A stretch of DNA of 64,000 bases from Astragalus membranaceus (GCA_039519185.1 CM076851.1:31641825-31705824); one strand, 5' to 3'. Shown: positions 1 through 11,395, numbered from the stretch's first letter. Notes: a model not told the origin generated them from the letters alone. Numbers and translations: made by a program.

Positions 1-490
1 AATAAAAATAAAAAAACTTGGCCCCACAATATAGCATCTTATATTTTTATAATTAAAAATAATATTTTTAACTATACTTTACATTGTCACATACTTCTAC
101 AAGATATAGTTAAATCTGCAAACAGACAACCGATTCAAATTGTCTTGTCCCTAAACAATTCAGCATCAATTCACTGAGGTCTTAAAATATATGATGATCA
201 AAAGCTGACAGAACAGAACTATAATGTCAAGATAAGACATAAAATTTTCAATCAGCAATTTTACATCATCTGCAAAACTCTAATTCACCTAACCTCAACC
301 AACACCTCACAGAAGAATGAAGAAATTCTTGCATTGCCATGCTGCATGATGTAGTGCTTGTGGATGAAGGAAACTATCACTTTGCTGTCCTTGAACATAA
401 GCAAGACGTGCTAAAATCAAGCTTCATTCTTTGTCTCTGCCTTCTCAGTACGGTTGCACTTGTTAAGCAAAAGACTTCAGATTGATTATA
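1..490. other. 3' flank of carrier copy 1, AT-rich
   Basis: AT-rich DNA downstream of the first carrier gene. From about 120 to 490 it is clearly related to the 3' flank of the second carrier copy (about 5,440-6,170). Shared strings include those around the short last exon and the run about the 'gttgcacttgttaagcaaaag' area. The duplication therefore included several hundred bases of downstream DNA. No other gene is visible. Confidence 0.7.
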
Positions 491-3101
491 TCATTGTACT
501 GATAATCTCTCTGTTAAAGGAAGTTGAAATCAGATCATGTACCCAATCTCAAAAAGAAATGATGCCAAAATAAATAAGCAAAGAGAAAGATGTGATATAC
601 TTATTAATTCATAAGTAACAATCATTGTTGTTCCATAAAGTGACATATTCAAAAATCTTGGTCCAAACCCTCTGTAAAATCCCCACCATCCATCTTCCTT
701 AAGGAGAGTTCTTGTTGTCTTCAGTACTGATGGTCTTCCAGCGCCATAGTTGTCCATAACCTTTGTGCAAATTAGAAGGCACACATCCCAAATAACAATA
801 TTAAAGTCAAAACCAAAGCATATATATATATGAATATCAATTTGGAGTACTAAAAGGACTAGTCTGGACAGATTTCTCATGTAGCACCGACACTTCCGGT
901 TGAAGAAGTGTCCGGTGTCCAACACGACACCAACAGCGACGCTCAATGACTTGTATTTTTCATATTAAATTCGGTGTTTGTGTGTCGTGTCCAGTGTCCC
1001 TGTCTATGTTTGCTTGACTGTTTCTCAACAAGGACTATAGGATATAAGAAATATCAACCTACATTTTGGTATAATTAGAAATTAACCTCTGCGTCTCAAT
1101 TGTTTTCAAAAGATCTCTATTTCACTATTTCATTAAACACTTGATCATATTTATTTTGATTGAGAAACTCCTATAAGCTAAAAGCTAATCCAAACTGGCC
1201 TAAATTTTTTTCTTCTTCAACTGTAAAAATCTAGGAAACAAGAACTTCCATATACCTGAAGGCGAGTTTTAACAGTATCTATGGGAGTAGTGATAACAGA
1301 GGAACAAGCACCAGCAACCATTCCTGCAGTAGCTTGAACTGTCACCATTTCCAAATGTGAAGGTTTCTTCTCCATATCATCTTTGTAGCCCAAACTCCTA
1401 CAACGAATAACCATATATAAATTAAAACCATAAAAGGGAGTAAACAACTCATAGAAATCAAAATACTTGATAGATTATATCCTTAGGACAGAATGTACCT
1501 CCAAATTATGTGTTGTGCTGCACCATAAGAACCCCACCAAAGGGCATTTGCTGGGGATTGGGTTAAAGCTGTTAATCCAAAACCTCTATACAAGCCGCGA
1601 AAACCCTCAGCCTTCACAACTCTACTGATAACATCAAATGGTCCTCGACAACATGTAGTTCCCGGAAGACCTTGAACCATTAACCTCTGACAAGTCTGAG
1701 AAACCATTAAACAACATTATTCAGGAGAGTGCATAGCAAACTTGCTCAGCTACCACAACTGCTAAAATATAAATATAGTTCTAATCGAGGTTTTGAGTTA
1801 CGATCGCGCCGCAGTGTTTGAAATTAGAAGAGTTGTGGTCAAATGTGATTAACATGGCTCAATCATGATCGCATTGATGATGCAAGTTGTGGTCAAATCC
1901 AATGTCATTAAACAACATTATTCAGGACAATCATTAAGTTTAAAGAACACATTCACAAACAAGTAAAACTCTCACTTCCCTCCCAAAAAGATAAACTAGC
2001 ATAGTAAAGATGTATGCTGGAAATACCCCATTAGTACTTTTTAGATGGTTTAAGAAATAGCATACTAACAGTTCATAAGGAAGCATAAAGCAGACTAGTT
2101 CAGCTACCACAATTGCTAAAATAGAAATATAGTTGTAATCAAGGTCAAATGCAGCTAGTGTGACCTCAACAACAATCGCATTGCAGTTGCAGAGACCTCA
2201 AAAACCTTAGTGTCGTGACCGAGATTGCAGCTCGAAGACCTTTATTTAAAACCCTACTTCTAATATCTATAGACATGTTATGTTAGAACAGCAACCGGTA
2301 AAAGAAGAAATAAAGAAACGAAAACACAAGTGTTGTTGTAGTTTCTTCTTATTTTAGAATAAATTAGGGTTTCAGTGTTACAAGTGGTATTTATAATATC
2401 TCGGTCGAGATTACAACAATACCCCCTCTACGCTCGCTCGGCTCCCCTGCCCCAGCCTCATAGATATTGCATATGAGTCATACTCAACAAGACATATGGC
2501 AAACCAACTTCAAAGCATCTAAAAAGAAAAGATTACTTACCACATCCAAAGGCACAAAGTAAACACAAGATACCAAATTTGATACCATGCCAGCAACAGC
2601 ATTTGCAAGACCAATACGTGAAGCTTCAGGAATATCACTACCTTGAGTATGTTTTAACATAATATCCTTACACATTTCAAGAGATGTTAGGGCTAAAACC
2701 CTACCAGGCATTGAACCAATAGCAGAAGTTCCAAAACCTCTAAAAATTCCAGGAATGCCATCACTCCTCAAAATGTGAGTGAATACTGACATTCCTTTCA
2801 TGTGAGAAAGTCCTGAACTTGCTACTTGCATTCTTGTTTTCACCACTGCTGTTGGATGAAGTAAACCTGATTGTGCAGTGAAGAGTATTGCGCCAATAAT
2901 ATGAAATTTTGTTTTATCCAACCTAATTTAACAAACGTTACCAAAAATAAAAATAAAAAATATGAAGTTAAGTATTTAAATAGATGAAAAAGAAAAACAA
3001 ATGCTTTTACTTTTTAGTGATTTTGATTTGTTTTACCTGTCCCAGTTGATGTCTGTATCAGAAAGTGCTAACTGTGGAGTTGTGGCAACCTCGGCTTCCA
3101 T
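491..3101 (-). CDS. Mitochondrial carrier family protein (SLC25A44-like), copy 1
   Basis: Six exons read on the minus strand: 3101-3037, 2922-2541, 1695-1499, 1397-1256, 760-601 and 510-491. All junctions are GT-AG, the frame is continuous, and the product is 321 residues, near the usual carrier length of about 300. The N-terminus MEAEV leads into DINWDRLDKTKF, typical of plant SLC25A44-like carriers. Three carrier repeats are visible. Their signature regions are PTAVVKTRMQ in repeat 1 (the acidic residue is missing), PLDV followed by QRLMVQG in repeat 2, and PIDTVKTRLQ in repeat 3. Each is followed by a GLYRGFG, GIFRGFG or GFYRGFG block. The family moves small metabolites across the inner mitochondrial membrane; human SLC25A44 carries branched-chain amino acids. 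The plant substrate cannot be inferred here. The last exon is only 20 nt and gives a KRLSVQ-type tail. Exon limits are hand-called. Confidence 0.88.
2270..2480. repeat. Possible LTR-like or TRIM-like insert in intron 2 of copy 1
   Basis: The second intron of copy 1 (1696-2540) is 845 nt, against 374 nt (7174-7547) in copy 2. It contains an unrelated block with a GC-rich tract around 2,400-2,460 (ccctctacgctcgctcggct). The block looks like the end of a small LTR element, but I could not find clean TG/CA termini or a target duplication. This is a tentative repeat call. Confidence 0.3.
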
Positions 3102-3330
3102 TGTTTGTGCGTGTTGTGCTCTCAAAAGATGAATGAAGCACTTTCTTGCTTGATTCTCTCGTAAAGAAAAATTGAGGAGGTTGAATGAAGGAAGGTTGGT
3201 ATAATGGTAGCAAATATAGGAACCGCCTACGTTAGAATTTTCGAGTCCTTTCTTTGTTTTCTGCGAGTTGGGCCATTAACGGGTTTGGTTTAAATGTACT
3301 GTTATTCCCCACCCTATCATTATTTTAGGG
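3102..3330 (-). promoter_or_regulatory. 5' UTR and promoter-proximal region of carrier copy 1
   Basis: DNA immediately upstream of the copy 1 start codon. It aligns with the region upstream of copy 2 (about 8,124-8,273 and 8,763-8,840). Shared text includes ttgtttgtgcgtgttgtgct next to the ATG and gagttgggcc at 3,266-3,275. The promoter was therefore duplicated with the gene. Copy 1 shows the uninterrupted version of a site that is split by a hAT-type element in copy 2. No certain TATA box was identified. Confidence 0.5.
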
Positions 3331-4329
3331 CCCTTTTATAAGATAGAGACGAATGAGATCATAAGAGAGCTTAAGGGAGAAAGTTAGTTTTTGATGTACA
3401 TCTAATGACAAACTTTTTTCTATACTTTGAGAAAATCTCTCCTTGTATTTATTTTTTTTGCTTTGGCCTTCAATTTAGAAGGGTTCTAATGAAACATTTT
3501 CTACATAAAAAATGGATAATTGGAATTAACTTTAGAGCATAAGAATAATATTTGTAATAAATACACTAGAAGCTGAATTGTAGGCATCAACTAATCGGCG
3601 AGCTAAGGGACATGAAGGAGTTGTAAAGTTGCAAGCTGAATTGTTTTGTTTTTCTTACTTTTCTTAATTTTCTTTTTTTATCATTTAACATTTCTCTCAA
3701 CTTTATGAGATCTTTTTTTGTCATTATTTAATAACTAGAATTTTAAAATTTACATTTAACTAAAGTTCGGTAACTAATTGGGAATGAATGTGAGAAAAAG
3801 TGGAGGAAATTCACAATTGCTATAATTAAGGGAAATTTTAACTTATTTTAAAATAGAAATTTGAATTCTATTTAACAGTGATTGAAACTGAGTTATAGAT
3901 AAACACAAATAACAATTAAAGTTTTTATTATGTGCACCGTTGAACACACTAAAATATCTACACCGTGACGCGTGTTCTAAACAGAACTCGAGAAATTACC
4001 TCACGTGGTGATCAATGGAGGAAGCGGTGGTGCTCCGAGCTCTAATGGGAATTGGGGTGTGGCCAACTACCGTCGGTAAATAGTTAAGAGAAGTGTGTAC
4101 GGTAGAGTAAAAGTGTACATTTTTTTTATCACGTAGTATACATTGTTTTTAAGGTAGTCATTCTCATACATGGTAGTGGGATTGGGCAAGTCATTGAAGC
4201 TTTTGTATTTGGGTTTGTCTATGATGACAGCTCAATGGCCATTAGTTGAGGCGACTTTGTATCCAAAACAATTTGTAATAAAAAATGCTGAATTTTTATT
4301 ATTTAAATTCATAACTTTAAACTAACTTT
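3331..4329. other. Intergenic, no gene seen
   Basis: AT-rich intergenic sequence. I see no coding frame, tRNA or clear terminal repeats. A GC-richer patch at about 3,960-4,090 has no recognisable content. Confidence 0.5.
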
Positions 4330-5165
4330 CGTAAAATGAAAATATGGTGTGGGTGGCTTTACATGGGTGCTTACCAAGAAGATTAAATCTTAACTCTAAA
4401 GGAGTGTCTTGTACTCTCTCTTGCCCTGAATGTGACCGAAAAGTAGAAAATTGGTTCCATATCTTCTTTGATGGCATCCAAGTCGAGTTTTGTTGGTGTC
4501 GGGCCAACATTGGCCTATCATCCAACTTGCTAGTGGATAGAGCACTTATTTTAATTCTCTTATAAAAAAAAAGAGCACTTATTTTAATTCTCTTATTTTC
4601 ACTATGTTGCATCAACTCTCTGCTGAAAATTGCAAAATTTTCATCACAACCTTATGGTGTATATGGCGTAGGCTCACTGACAAGCTGTGGGGAATTCTGT
4701 TGTTTTTCCTCACATTGCTATTCGCATGGCCACAAATACTTAAAGAACTAGGAGCATGCTTAACGCACTAGGAACGTGTTAATAGGAGATCTAATTGATA
4801 CAAGACAAATTTGTCTTTGATCGCACCTGTTGTATTTGCATCTGAGAATAGGTTTGGCGTGTGGGGTGTGGTATAAGGGACGCACTAGGTGCCTTGTCAG
4901 TGCAGTTTAATGCAAATGGAATTGGATTGCGAACAAGTTGTAAACGCTCTTCACCGAGATAAAGATTCAACTTCAAATTTTGGTATTTTCATCTCTAGGT
5001 GCAAGAGTATTATTCGCTCAAATATAAACTATAAGATTAGTTTTGTTAAGAGACAAGTCAACCAAGTATGGAGTCTAGTGCTTATCCACTCGTGGGCATT
5101 ATGAAATGAACGCTATCATTTATCTCTTTCAGATGTGAGACACCATATGTTGGTTTAATAAGAGA
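4330..5165 (+). pseudogene. Decayed LINE 3' end: zf-RVT and RNase H-like remnants
   Basis: The frame at 4,344-4,565 reads as a worn zf-RVT zinc-binding region: LPRRLNLNSKG, then CPECDRKVENWFHIFFDG, matching the usual LPTR...CPLC...E...HLFF layout. About 300 bases on, 4,889-5,104 resembles the C-terminal RNase H-like domain of plant LINE ORF2 (CEQVVNALHRDKDSTSNFG, then FVKRQVNQV). Order and spacing fit the end of a LINE ORF2. The intervening frames are broken, so it is a dead 5'-truncated copy. Confidence 0.6.
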
Positions 5166-5580
5166 CTCACAAAGCTAGTTGGCAGATGATTTCTGCAGAA
5201 AATTGATTATAGTAATGCTATATGGGTAGAACTCAGTCCTTGGGACATAAAACTTTCTCTACGGATGAAGTTGGCAGACGATTTTAACGAGTATGGTACA
5301 ATCAAACTTCATTGGCAATGTATTCCTTCTTCCTCGTCGCCAGAAAACCATTCATATGTGTATTCTTCCAAAATGAAGAAGACCTCCTCTAATCCATATT
5401 TTTAGGAAAACTAGTTGATGTCTTGACAATTTAGTCGATAAAAGACAAACAACTGATTCACATTGTCTTGTTCCTAAACTAGTTAATCTTCTTCTTATAA
5501 AGGAGACAAACAACTCATTCACATTGTCTTGTTCCTAAAGAGTTCACCATCAATTCACTTAGGACTTAAAATATATGATA
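5166..5580. repeat. LINE-flanking repeat and duplicated carrier 3' flank
   Basis: The segment around 5,325-5,470 resembles two stretches near 23,395-23,520 and 23,640-23,780 (ttccttcttcctcg, then tagataaaagac). It is a dispersed repeat associated with the decayed LINEs here. From 5,444 on, a short motif (caaacaactgattcacattg) appears twice in tandem before the sequence becomes homologous to the 3' flank of carrier copy 1. Confidence 0.45.
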
Positions 5581-5852
5581 CTCCCTCCGTTCCAAATCTT
5601 TTGATGTTTTAGCAAATGCACATGGAATAAGAAAACATTAATTGGGTAAGCTTTAGTCTAGAATACCCTCATTTAATATCGTGTTCTCCACAACTTTGCT
5701 TTGGCAAATGCACTCTTCACAATTAATACAACATAATTATTAAGGGTAAAGTTGGAAGGAAGTAGTTAAAATAGCATTGGGTTTGTAAAACATCAAAAGT
5801 TTTAGAACAAAACTTGAAGGCTAAAACATCAAAAGATTAGGAACAGAGGGAG
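5581..5852. mobile_element. Stowaway-type MITE with 32-bp terminal inverted repeats
   Basis: The 272-bp element starts CTCCCTCCGTTCC and ends with the inverted complement ggaacagagggag. The inverted repeats extend about 32 bp with two mismatches. It is flanked by TA dinucleotides (5579-5580 and 5853-5854). TA duplication and the CTCCCTCCGT terminus are hallmarks of Stowaway/Tc1-mariner MITEs. The corresponding place near position 190 beside carrier copy 1 lacks it, so insertion followed the gene duplication. Confidence 0.88.
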
Positions 5853-6172
5853 TAACCAAAAGCTGAGAGGTAAGACATAAAATTTTCAATCAGCAATTTT
5901 ACTTTATCTGCAAAATTTTGGGGATATTTTGGTCTCTGATTACAAGCAATACCCCCAGAATGAAAAATAACTTGAAAAACTCTAATTCACCTAACCTACA
6001 CCTCACAGAAGAATCAAGAAATTATTGTATTGCTATACTGCATCATGTAGTGCTTGTGGATGAAGGAAACTATCACTTTGTTGTCCTTGAACACAAGCTA
6101 GACATGCTAAAATCAAGCTTCATTCTTTGTCTCTGCCCTCTCAGTATGGTTGCACTTGTTAAGCAAAAGACC
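5853..6172. other. 3' flank of carrier copy 2
   Basis: Homologous to about 195-490 downstream of carrier copy 1. No independent gene is visible; the open frames here are relics of that duplicated flank. Confidence 0.6.
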
Positions 6173-8123
6173 TCAGACTGATTTTACTGATAATCTCTCT
6201 GTTAAAAGGGGGTTAAAAAGAGCAAACAAATTAATAGGCTTGTTCCCAAACAACAAGATAATCAATCAAAATCAGGATGCCAAAATAAAGAAGCAAAGAT
6301 ATCAACTAGCCAATCTCATAGTGAGGCTCATAGTGATATCAACTAGCCAATCTCAAAAAGAAATGATGCCAAAATAAAGAAGCAAAGATGTAACGTACTT
6401 ATGAGTTCATAAGTGACCATGATTGTTGTCCCATAAAGTGACATCTTCAAAAAATTTGGTCCAAACCCTCTGTATAATCCCCACATTCCATCTTCCTTGA
6501 GGAGAGTTCTTGTTGTCTTTAGTATTGATGGCCTTGTAGCATGGTAGTACTGTACCATATGAAAGTCAAAACCAAAACAGACTTATGAATTTCAATTTGG
6601 AGTACTAAAAGTCTCGATAGATTTCTCAACAAGTAATAAAAGAGCTTAATCATAAATTTGTTTTGATTGAGAAACTACCATAAGCTAGAAGCTAATACAA
6701 ACTGGCCTACAATTACAGGTAACAAGAAGTTTCATATATACCTCAAGGTTTTCTTTAATAGCAGTATCTATGGGAGTTGCGATAACAGAGGAACAAGCAC
6801 CAGCCACCATTCCTGCAGTAGCTTGAACTGTCACCAATTCCAAATGTGAAGGTCTCTTGTCCTTCTCCATATCATCTTTGTAGCCCAAATTCCTACAACC
6901 AATAACCATATATAAGTTAAAACCACTCTCTTAGAAATCAAAATATTTAATAGATTATCCTTAGGACAAAATGTACCTCCAAATTATGTGTTGTGCTGCA
7001 CCATAAGAACCCCACCAAACGGCATATAATGAGGACTGTGTTAAAGCTGTTGATCCAAAACCTCTATACAAACCGCGAAAACCCTCAGCCTTCACAACTT
7101 TGTGGATAACATCAAATGGTCCTCCATAACATGTAGTTTTCGGAAGACCTTGAACCATTAACCTCTGACTGGTCTGAGAAACAATTAAACAACGTTTTTC
7201 AGGACAATTAATCAAGATTAATGGACATATGCACAAACAAGTAAACGTTTCACAACATTATGTCCAAAATACACATTAGTATTTTTAAGATCTATTTTAG
7301 AAATAACATAGTATAAGGCTGTGTAGCATAGACACCTCAAATTTAATGTGTGTCTGGTGTCCTACACGACACCAACACATGTGGTTACATTCAATCGCTT
7401 TCATTTTCTCAAATTATCAATGTCTCTGTCAGTGTTGGTGACGTGTGTCTGTGTTTGTGTTTGTGTCGGTGCTTCATAGGCATAGAGCTTGTTTGATACA
7501 CTTTTAAAAACAGTCTTCAAATGATCTTAAAATAAAAGATTACTTACCACATCCAAAGGCACAAAGTATACACAAGATACAATGCCTGATACAATGCCAG
7601 CTACAGCATTTGCAAGACCAATACGTGATGCTTCAGGAATATCAATACTTTGAGTGTGTTTTAACATAATGTCCTTTGACATTTCAAGAGATGTTAGGGC
7701 TAAAACCCTACCAGGCATTGATCCAATAGCAGAAGTACCAAAACCTCTAAATATTCCAGCAATGCCATCATTCCTCAATATTCCCATTGCATATGTGAAT
7801 CCTGACATTCCCTTCGTGTAAGAATATGGTCCTGGATCTGCTATTTGCATCCTTGTTTTCACCACTGTTGTTGGATGAAGTAAACCTGATTGAGCAGTGA
7901 AGAGTATTGCACCAAGAATATGAAACTTTGTTTTATCCAACCTAATTTAACAACCATTACCAAAAATAAAAATAAAATAATAAGAAGCTAAGTATTTAAA
8001 TAGAGGTGATGTGAAAAAGAAAAAGAAATGTTTTTTTAGTGAATTTGTTTTGTTTTACCTGTCCCAATTGATGTCTGTGTCAGAAAGTGCCGACTGTGGA
8101 GTGGTGGTAACCTCGGCTTCCAT
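6173..8123 (-). CDS. Mitochondrial carrier family protein (SLC25A44-like), copy 2, diverged
   Basis: Tandem paralogue of the gene at 491-3101. Six exons on the minus strand: 8123-8059, 7941-7548, 7173-6977, 6892-6742, 6549-6399 and 6198-6173. The frame is open for 327 residues. Exons 1 and 3 have the same lengths as in copy 1. Exon 2 carries four extra codons, exon 4 three, and exon 5 lacks three. Repeats 1 and 2 keep their signatures (PTTVVKTRMQ; QRLMVQG; GLYRGFG). In repeat 3 the PIDTVKTRLQ region of copy 1 is changed to PIDTAIKENLE, which moves the basic residue of the P-x-D-x-x-K/R motif. The exon 5 acceptor shifts so that V-M-D is lost. The gene could encode a protein, but altered transport or early decay is likely. 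Expression is unknown. Confidence 0.78.
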
Positions 8124-8273
8124 TGTTTGTGCGTGTTGTGCTCTCGCAAAGATGAAATTGAGGAGTTGAATGAACGAAGGGTATGATGGTCAGATGGTGT
8201 TGGACTGTTAGCAAATAGCAACCGCCGAGGTTAGAATTTTCGAGTCTGTCTTTGTTTTTTACGAGTTGGGCCT

Positions 8274-8762
8274 AGAGATGGCGACTAAATCCAAACTCGC
8301 GAGTACCCACCCAACCCCGACTCAAGTTTGACGAAAAAACTCGCTTTGATTGGGGACAGGAGTAGGTTTGAGGATGTTGATACCCGTCTTGTCCCCGCCC
8401 GAACCTGTTCGACTAAACATTAGTTATTAGTTTTTATTTTATGGTATGCATATATACATATACTTTTTGCTTTGTGTTTATCTTTTATTCTTTATTCTTA
8501 ATTCTTAATTTTGATCTCTTTTTAATAGGAAAAATTTATTTTAATGTTTTTAATTCTATTTTATCATTGTATGATGATTGTTATTTTATTTTTTTAAGCA
8601 TCATATTGTAATTTTTTCTATAAATAGTGGTGAAATCGAAGATCCGCAAGGAAACTCGAACTCGTTTTGGGCGGGGATGGGAAGGACCAAACCCGACTCC
8701 GCTAAACATAGGGACGGGGACGGGGAGGCAAAACCCACCCCAACCCGCCTCGTTGCCATACG
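8274..8762. mobile_element. Non-autonomous hAT-type element in the carrier copy 2 promoter region
   Basis: The ends read agagatggcgact and, inverted, cgtatggcaacga, the TGGCAAC-type terminus common in plant hAT relatives. The flanks are ttgggcct (8266-8273) and ttgggccc (8763-8770), an 8-bp target duplication with one mismatch. Copy 1 has the empty site, gagttgggccattaacg at 3,266. The 489-bp interior carries no transposase. Confidence 0.78.
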
Positions 8763-8770
8763 TTGGGCCC

Positions 8771-9247
8771 CTAACGAGTTTGATTTAAATGCCCTGCTAT
8801 CCCCACCTTATCATTTCATTTTTAGGTAGTTTGATAAGATAGAAACAGATTTTGTCCTTAAATTGTCAAATTAGTCCCTCAATTATCACCTTCTCTCTCT
8901 AATTTAGTCCTTAAACTATTTTAAATGATTAAAGAGTCCCTAAAGTTTTCTCTAAACAATCAAGTTAGCCCCTTTGTACTTGTGGAGCGCACACACTATT
9001 TTGTTCTTTCTTCATTTTTATTCACGTACTTCCCCCCCCCCCTTCTGCGCTCTCTATTTTGACACATGTAGTCTTACTCTTTACTTTAAATTCGCTTTGT
9101 ATTGGATCATCATAACTCTACACGTATTTCCTACCAATTTTCAATAGTGTTTTTTTTTCTCTTTTTTAGAAGACTCTACATAATTTTAGCTTGATTTAGA
9201 CAATATTGAATATGTATGTAATTTACTGTGTAGAGAATAATTATAAA
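8771..9247. other. Intergenic, no gene seen
   Basis: The first ~70 bases continue the homology with the carrier copy 1 upstream region. The rest is AT-rich, with phrases like 'ttagtccctcaattatcacc' typical of plant repeat debris and a 10-base C run near 9,042. Confidence 0.45.
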
Positions 9248-9260
9248 TACTTATATAATG

Positions 9261-9459
9261 TATTTTTTTGGTAAACCAAGGTATCCCCTGCGCGCGCAAC
9301 TGCAGAGACTAATTCCTCGAGGTACTGAGATCCATTTAAGGGGTTGACATCTCCCAACAGGTATTTTTCCATACGCACCGGCCAACCGGCCAAAAATCGA
9401 ACTCTTGACTAAATGGTTAAGGAGCCCAAGTATCTACCACTTGTGCTATACTATGTTGG
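9261..9459 (-). mobile_element. tRNA-derived SINE with 13-bp target duplication
   Basis: On the minus strand the element starts near 9,459 with an A-box-like TAGCACAAGTGG and a B-box-like GAGTTCGATTTTTGG about 40 bases on. This is the internal RNA polymerase III promoter layout of tRNA-derived SINEs. It ends with an A-rich tail (complement of tatttttttgg). It is bracketed by perfect 13-bp direct repeats tacttatataatg at 9248-9260 and 9460-9472. Confidence 0.82.
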
Positions 9460-9472
9460 TACTTATATAATG

Positions 9473-9760
9473 CATTTGATTCTATGATCTTAAAGTTTTA
9501 TGAAGTTAAATAATTTGACTCCTTAATTCAAACACCTAAATAGGCCATTGGACAATAATTATGGTGAGAGAGAGGTGGAGGGGGGGAGGTGGTGGAGCGG
9601 AGAGAGTTAATCTAAAGATGGGGTATTTTGATTTTCTTAGGTGGTGGAGGGTGCAAAATCAAAATTGGAGGGTGGGGATAGCAACACCCTTGATGTGCAT
9701 AATCGACCCTTCTTTCTCTTTTGTTTCTACAAAAGTTGGCATTGCTTGCCTTTGTATATA
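9473..9760. other. Intergenic, low-complexity G-rich patch
   Basis: Contains a purine/G-rich stretch (9,560-9,660) that is open in one frame only because of glycine/arginine codons. There is no recognisable protein. Confidence 0.4.
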
Positions 9761-9785
9761 CTAGCGCTTTGACCCGTGCACGGGG
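9760..9785 (-). mobile_element. Possible Helitron 3' terminus
   Basis: Read on the minus strand, a 12-bp palindrome CCCGTGCACGGG (9773-9784) is followed after eight bases by CTAGT (9764-9760). A short hairpin just before CTRR-T is the 3' signature of Helitrons. The element would extend to higher coordinates. I could not locate its 5' TC end, perhaps because the gypsy element interrupts the region. Confidence 0.42.
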
Positions 9786-10314
9786 TAAAAACTCTAGTTA
9801 ATATAGAATTATTGTTGGGTAAATTTTGTTTCTTAAATTGCAACATGAAAAAGTCTTGGTTAAATTGAAGGTAAGTATGAATTAAAAAAAGTGTAATAAA
9901 AAAAATATAATTGTGAACTTAAAACCTAAAGTAGAGTCTGCATAGATATAATCCAGACAAATTGTTCCACACACATAATCGATAGTAACAGTATTGGTTT
10001 ATAAAATATATAGTCTAATATATGTGAATAAATATTAAATTATAACTATAAATCAAATAAGAAGATTATAAAATTGAAATTGGTTATCCATAAATACTAA
10101 GAAGAAAGGAATTCAATAAATGAATTGGTAGTGACCGAATTAAATGAATTTAATAAATCTTTCGGTTTCAGAAAGATAATGAGAAGAAGTATAAAAATAA
10201 ATTAATTTTTTAAAGATTCAGAAAAATATGGTCTTAAAAATATAAAGAGAATAAGTATAATAAGAAATTGATTTTTTAAAGTGGTGAAATCACTAAAAGG
10301 GTAAGTCGCTGGGT

Positions 10315-11215
10315 CCGTCTCACGAAATTAATTTTTTTTACAAAACCGGCTATTGAGGAATGAACTTTGAGTATATGAAAAGTTAAAAAATTTCTGAATG
10401 CTAAAGTACCCCAAAACACATTGCTTAGCATCACACTTTACATATTTGTCACGAAATTATTATTTGTTTCAACAAATCGGTTTACTGAGAAATGAACTTT
10501 GAGTATTTGAATAGTTAAAAAAATTTCCGAACACTAAATTACTTCAAAACACGCTGCTTAGCATCACACTTTACGTATTTTGTCACGAAATTACATTTTT
10601 TTTTCCACCAAACCGGCTATTGAGGCACAAACTTTGCACATTTGAATAGTTGAATTTTATTGCGAACACTAAAACATCCGAATACACACTACTTAGCATC
10701 ATACTTTACTTATTTCGTCATGAAATTATTTTTTCCACCAAACCGGATACTGAGGAACAAACTTTGTGTATTTGAACAGTTCAATTTTTTTCGATCGATA
10801 AAGTACCCAAAAGCACACTGTTTAGTATTACACTTTACGTATTTTATTACCACATTTTTTATTTTCTTTCAACAAACCGGTTATTGAGGAACAAACTTTG
10901 CGTATTTGAACGGTTCAAAATTTTTTGGACTCTAAAGTACCCCAAAACACACTGCTTAATGTTGCACTTTATGTGTTTTGCGAACGATCTTCATGTATTT
11001 GTACATCTAATTTTTTTTTTGAAATCTAAACTAACTCAAAACACACTGTTTAGCGTCACACTTTACATATTTTGTTACAAAATCAATTATTTTTAACGAA
11101 ATTGGTTATCGAGGAACAAACTTTGTGTATTTGAACAGTTAATTTTTTTCTTGACTCTAAAGTACCCCAAAACACACCGGCTAGCATCACACTTTACGTA
11201 ATTTATCACGAAAAT
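10315..11215. repeat. Degenerate ~130-bp minisatellite, about 7 units
   Basis: Seven diverged head-to-tail units start near 10,320, 10,449, 10,583, 10,717, 10,846, 10,980 (shortened) and 11,073. Each unit carries, in order, a cacgaaatta-like start, an accggntattgagg block, aactttgngtatttgaa, a ctaaagtaccccaaaacaca block and tagcatcacactttacgta. Units are ~129-134 bp. Short open frames across it are by-products. Confidence 0.82.
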
Positions 11216-11267
11216 AATTTTCATATTCATTAATTTATCGTTCTATTTTTAAAAAAAATATGAAAAA

Positions 11268-11325
11268 AAAGAGAGGGGTAGAGGGTGGGTGGGTGGGTGG
11301 GGGTAGGGGGTAGGGGTGGGAGTTT
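11268..11325 (+). other. G-run tract with G-quadruplex potential
   Basis: Multiple runs of three to five G separated by one to four bases (gggtgggtgggtgggtgggg, then ggggg and gggg runs) lie just 5' of the gypsy insertion. The spacing fits an intramolecular G-quadruplex. Function is unknown. Confidence 0.6.
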
Positions 11326-11395
11326 TGGAGGGAAAGTGGAGTGGGAGACTCCTTAAGATTTATATTCTTAAGATTCTCTCGTCGCACAGACTAAA

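Noticed and set aside
9561..9764. Glycine/arginine-rich 67-codon frame
   Set aside because: Low-complexity DNA. No homology and adjacent to a possible Helitron end.
10315..11215. CRISPR-like array
   Set aside because: Units are contiguous diverged tandem repeats with no unique spacers, in a plant nuclear genome.
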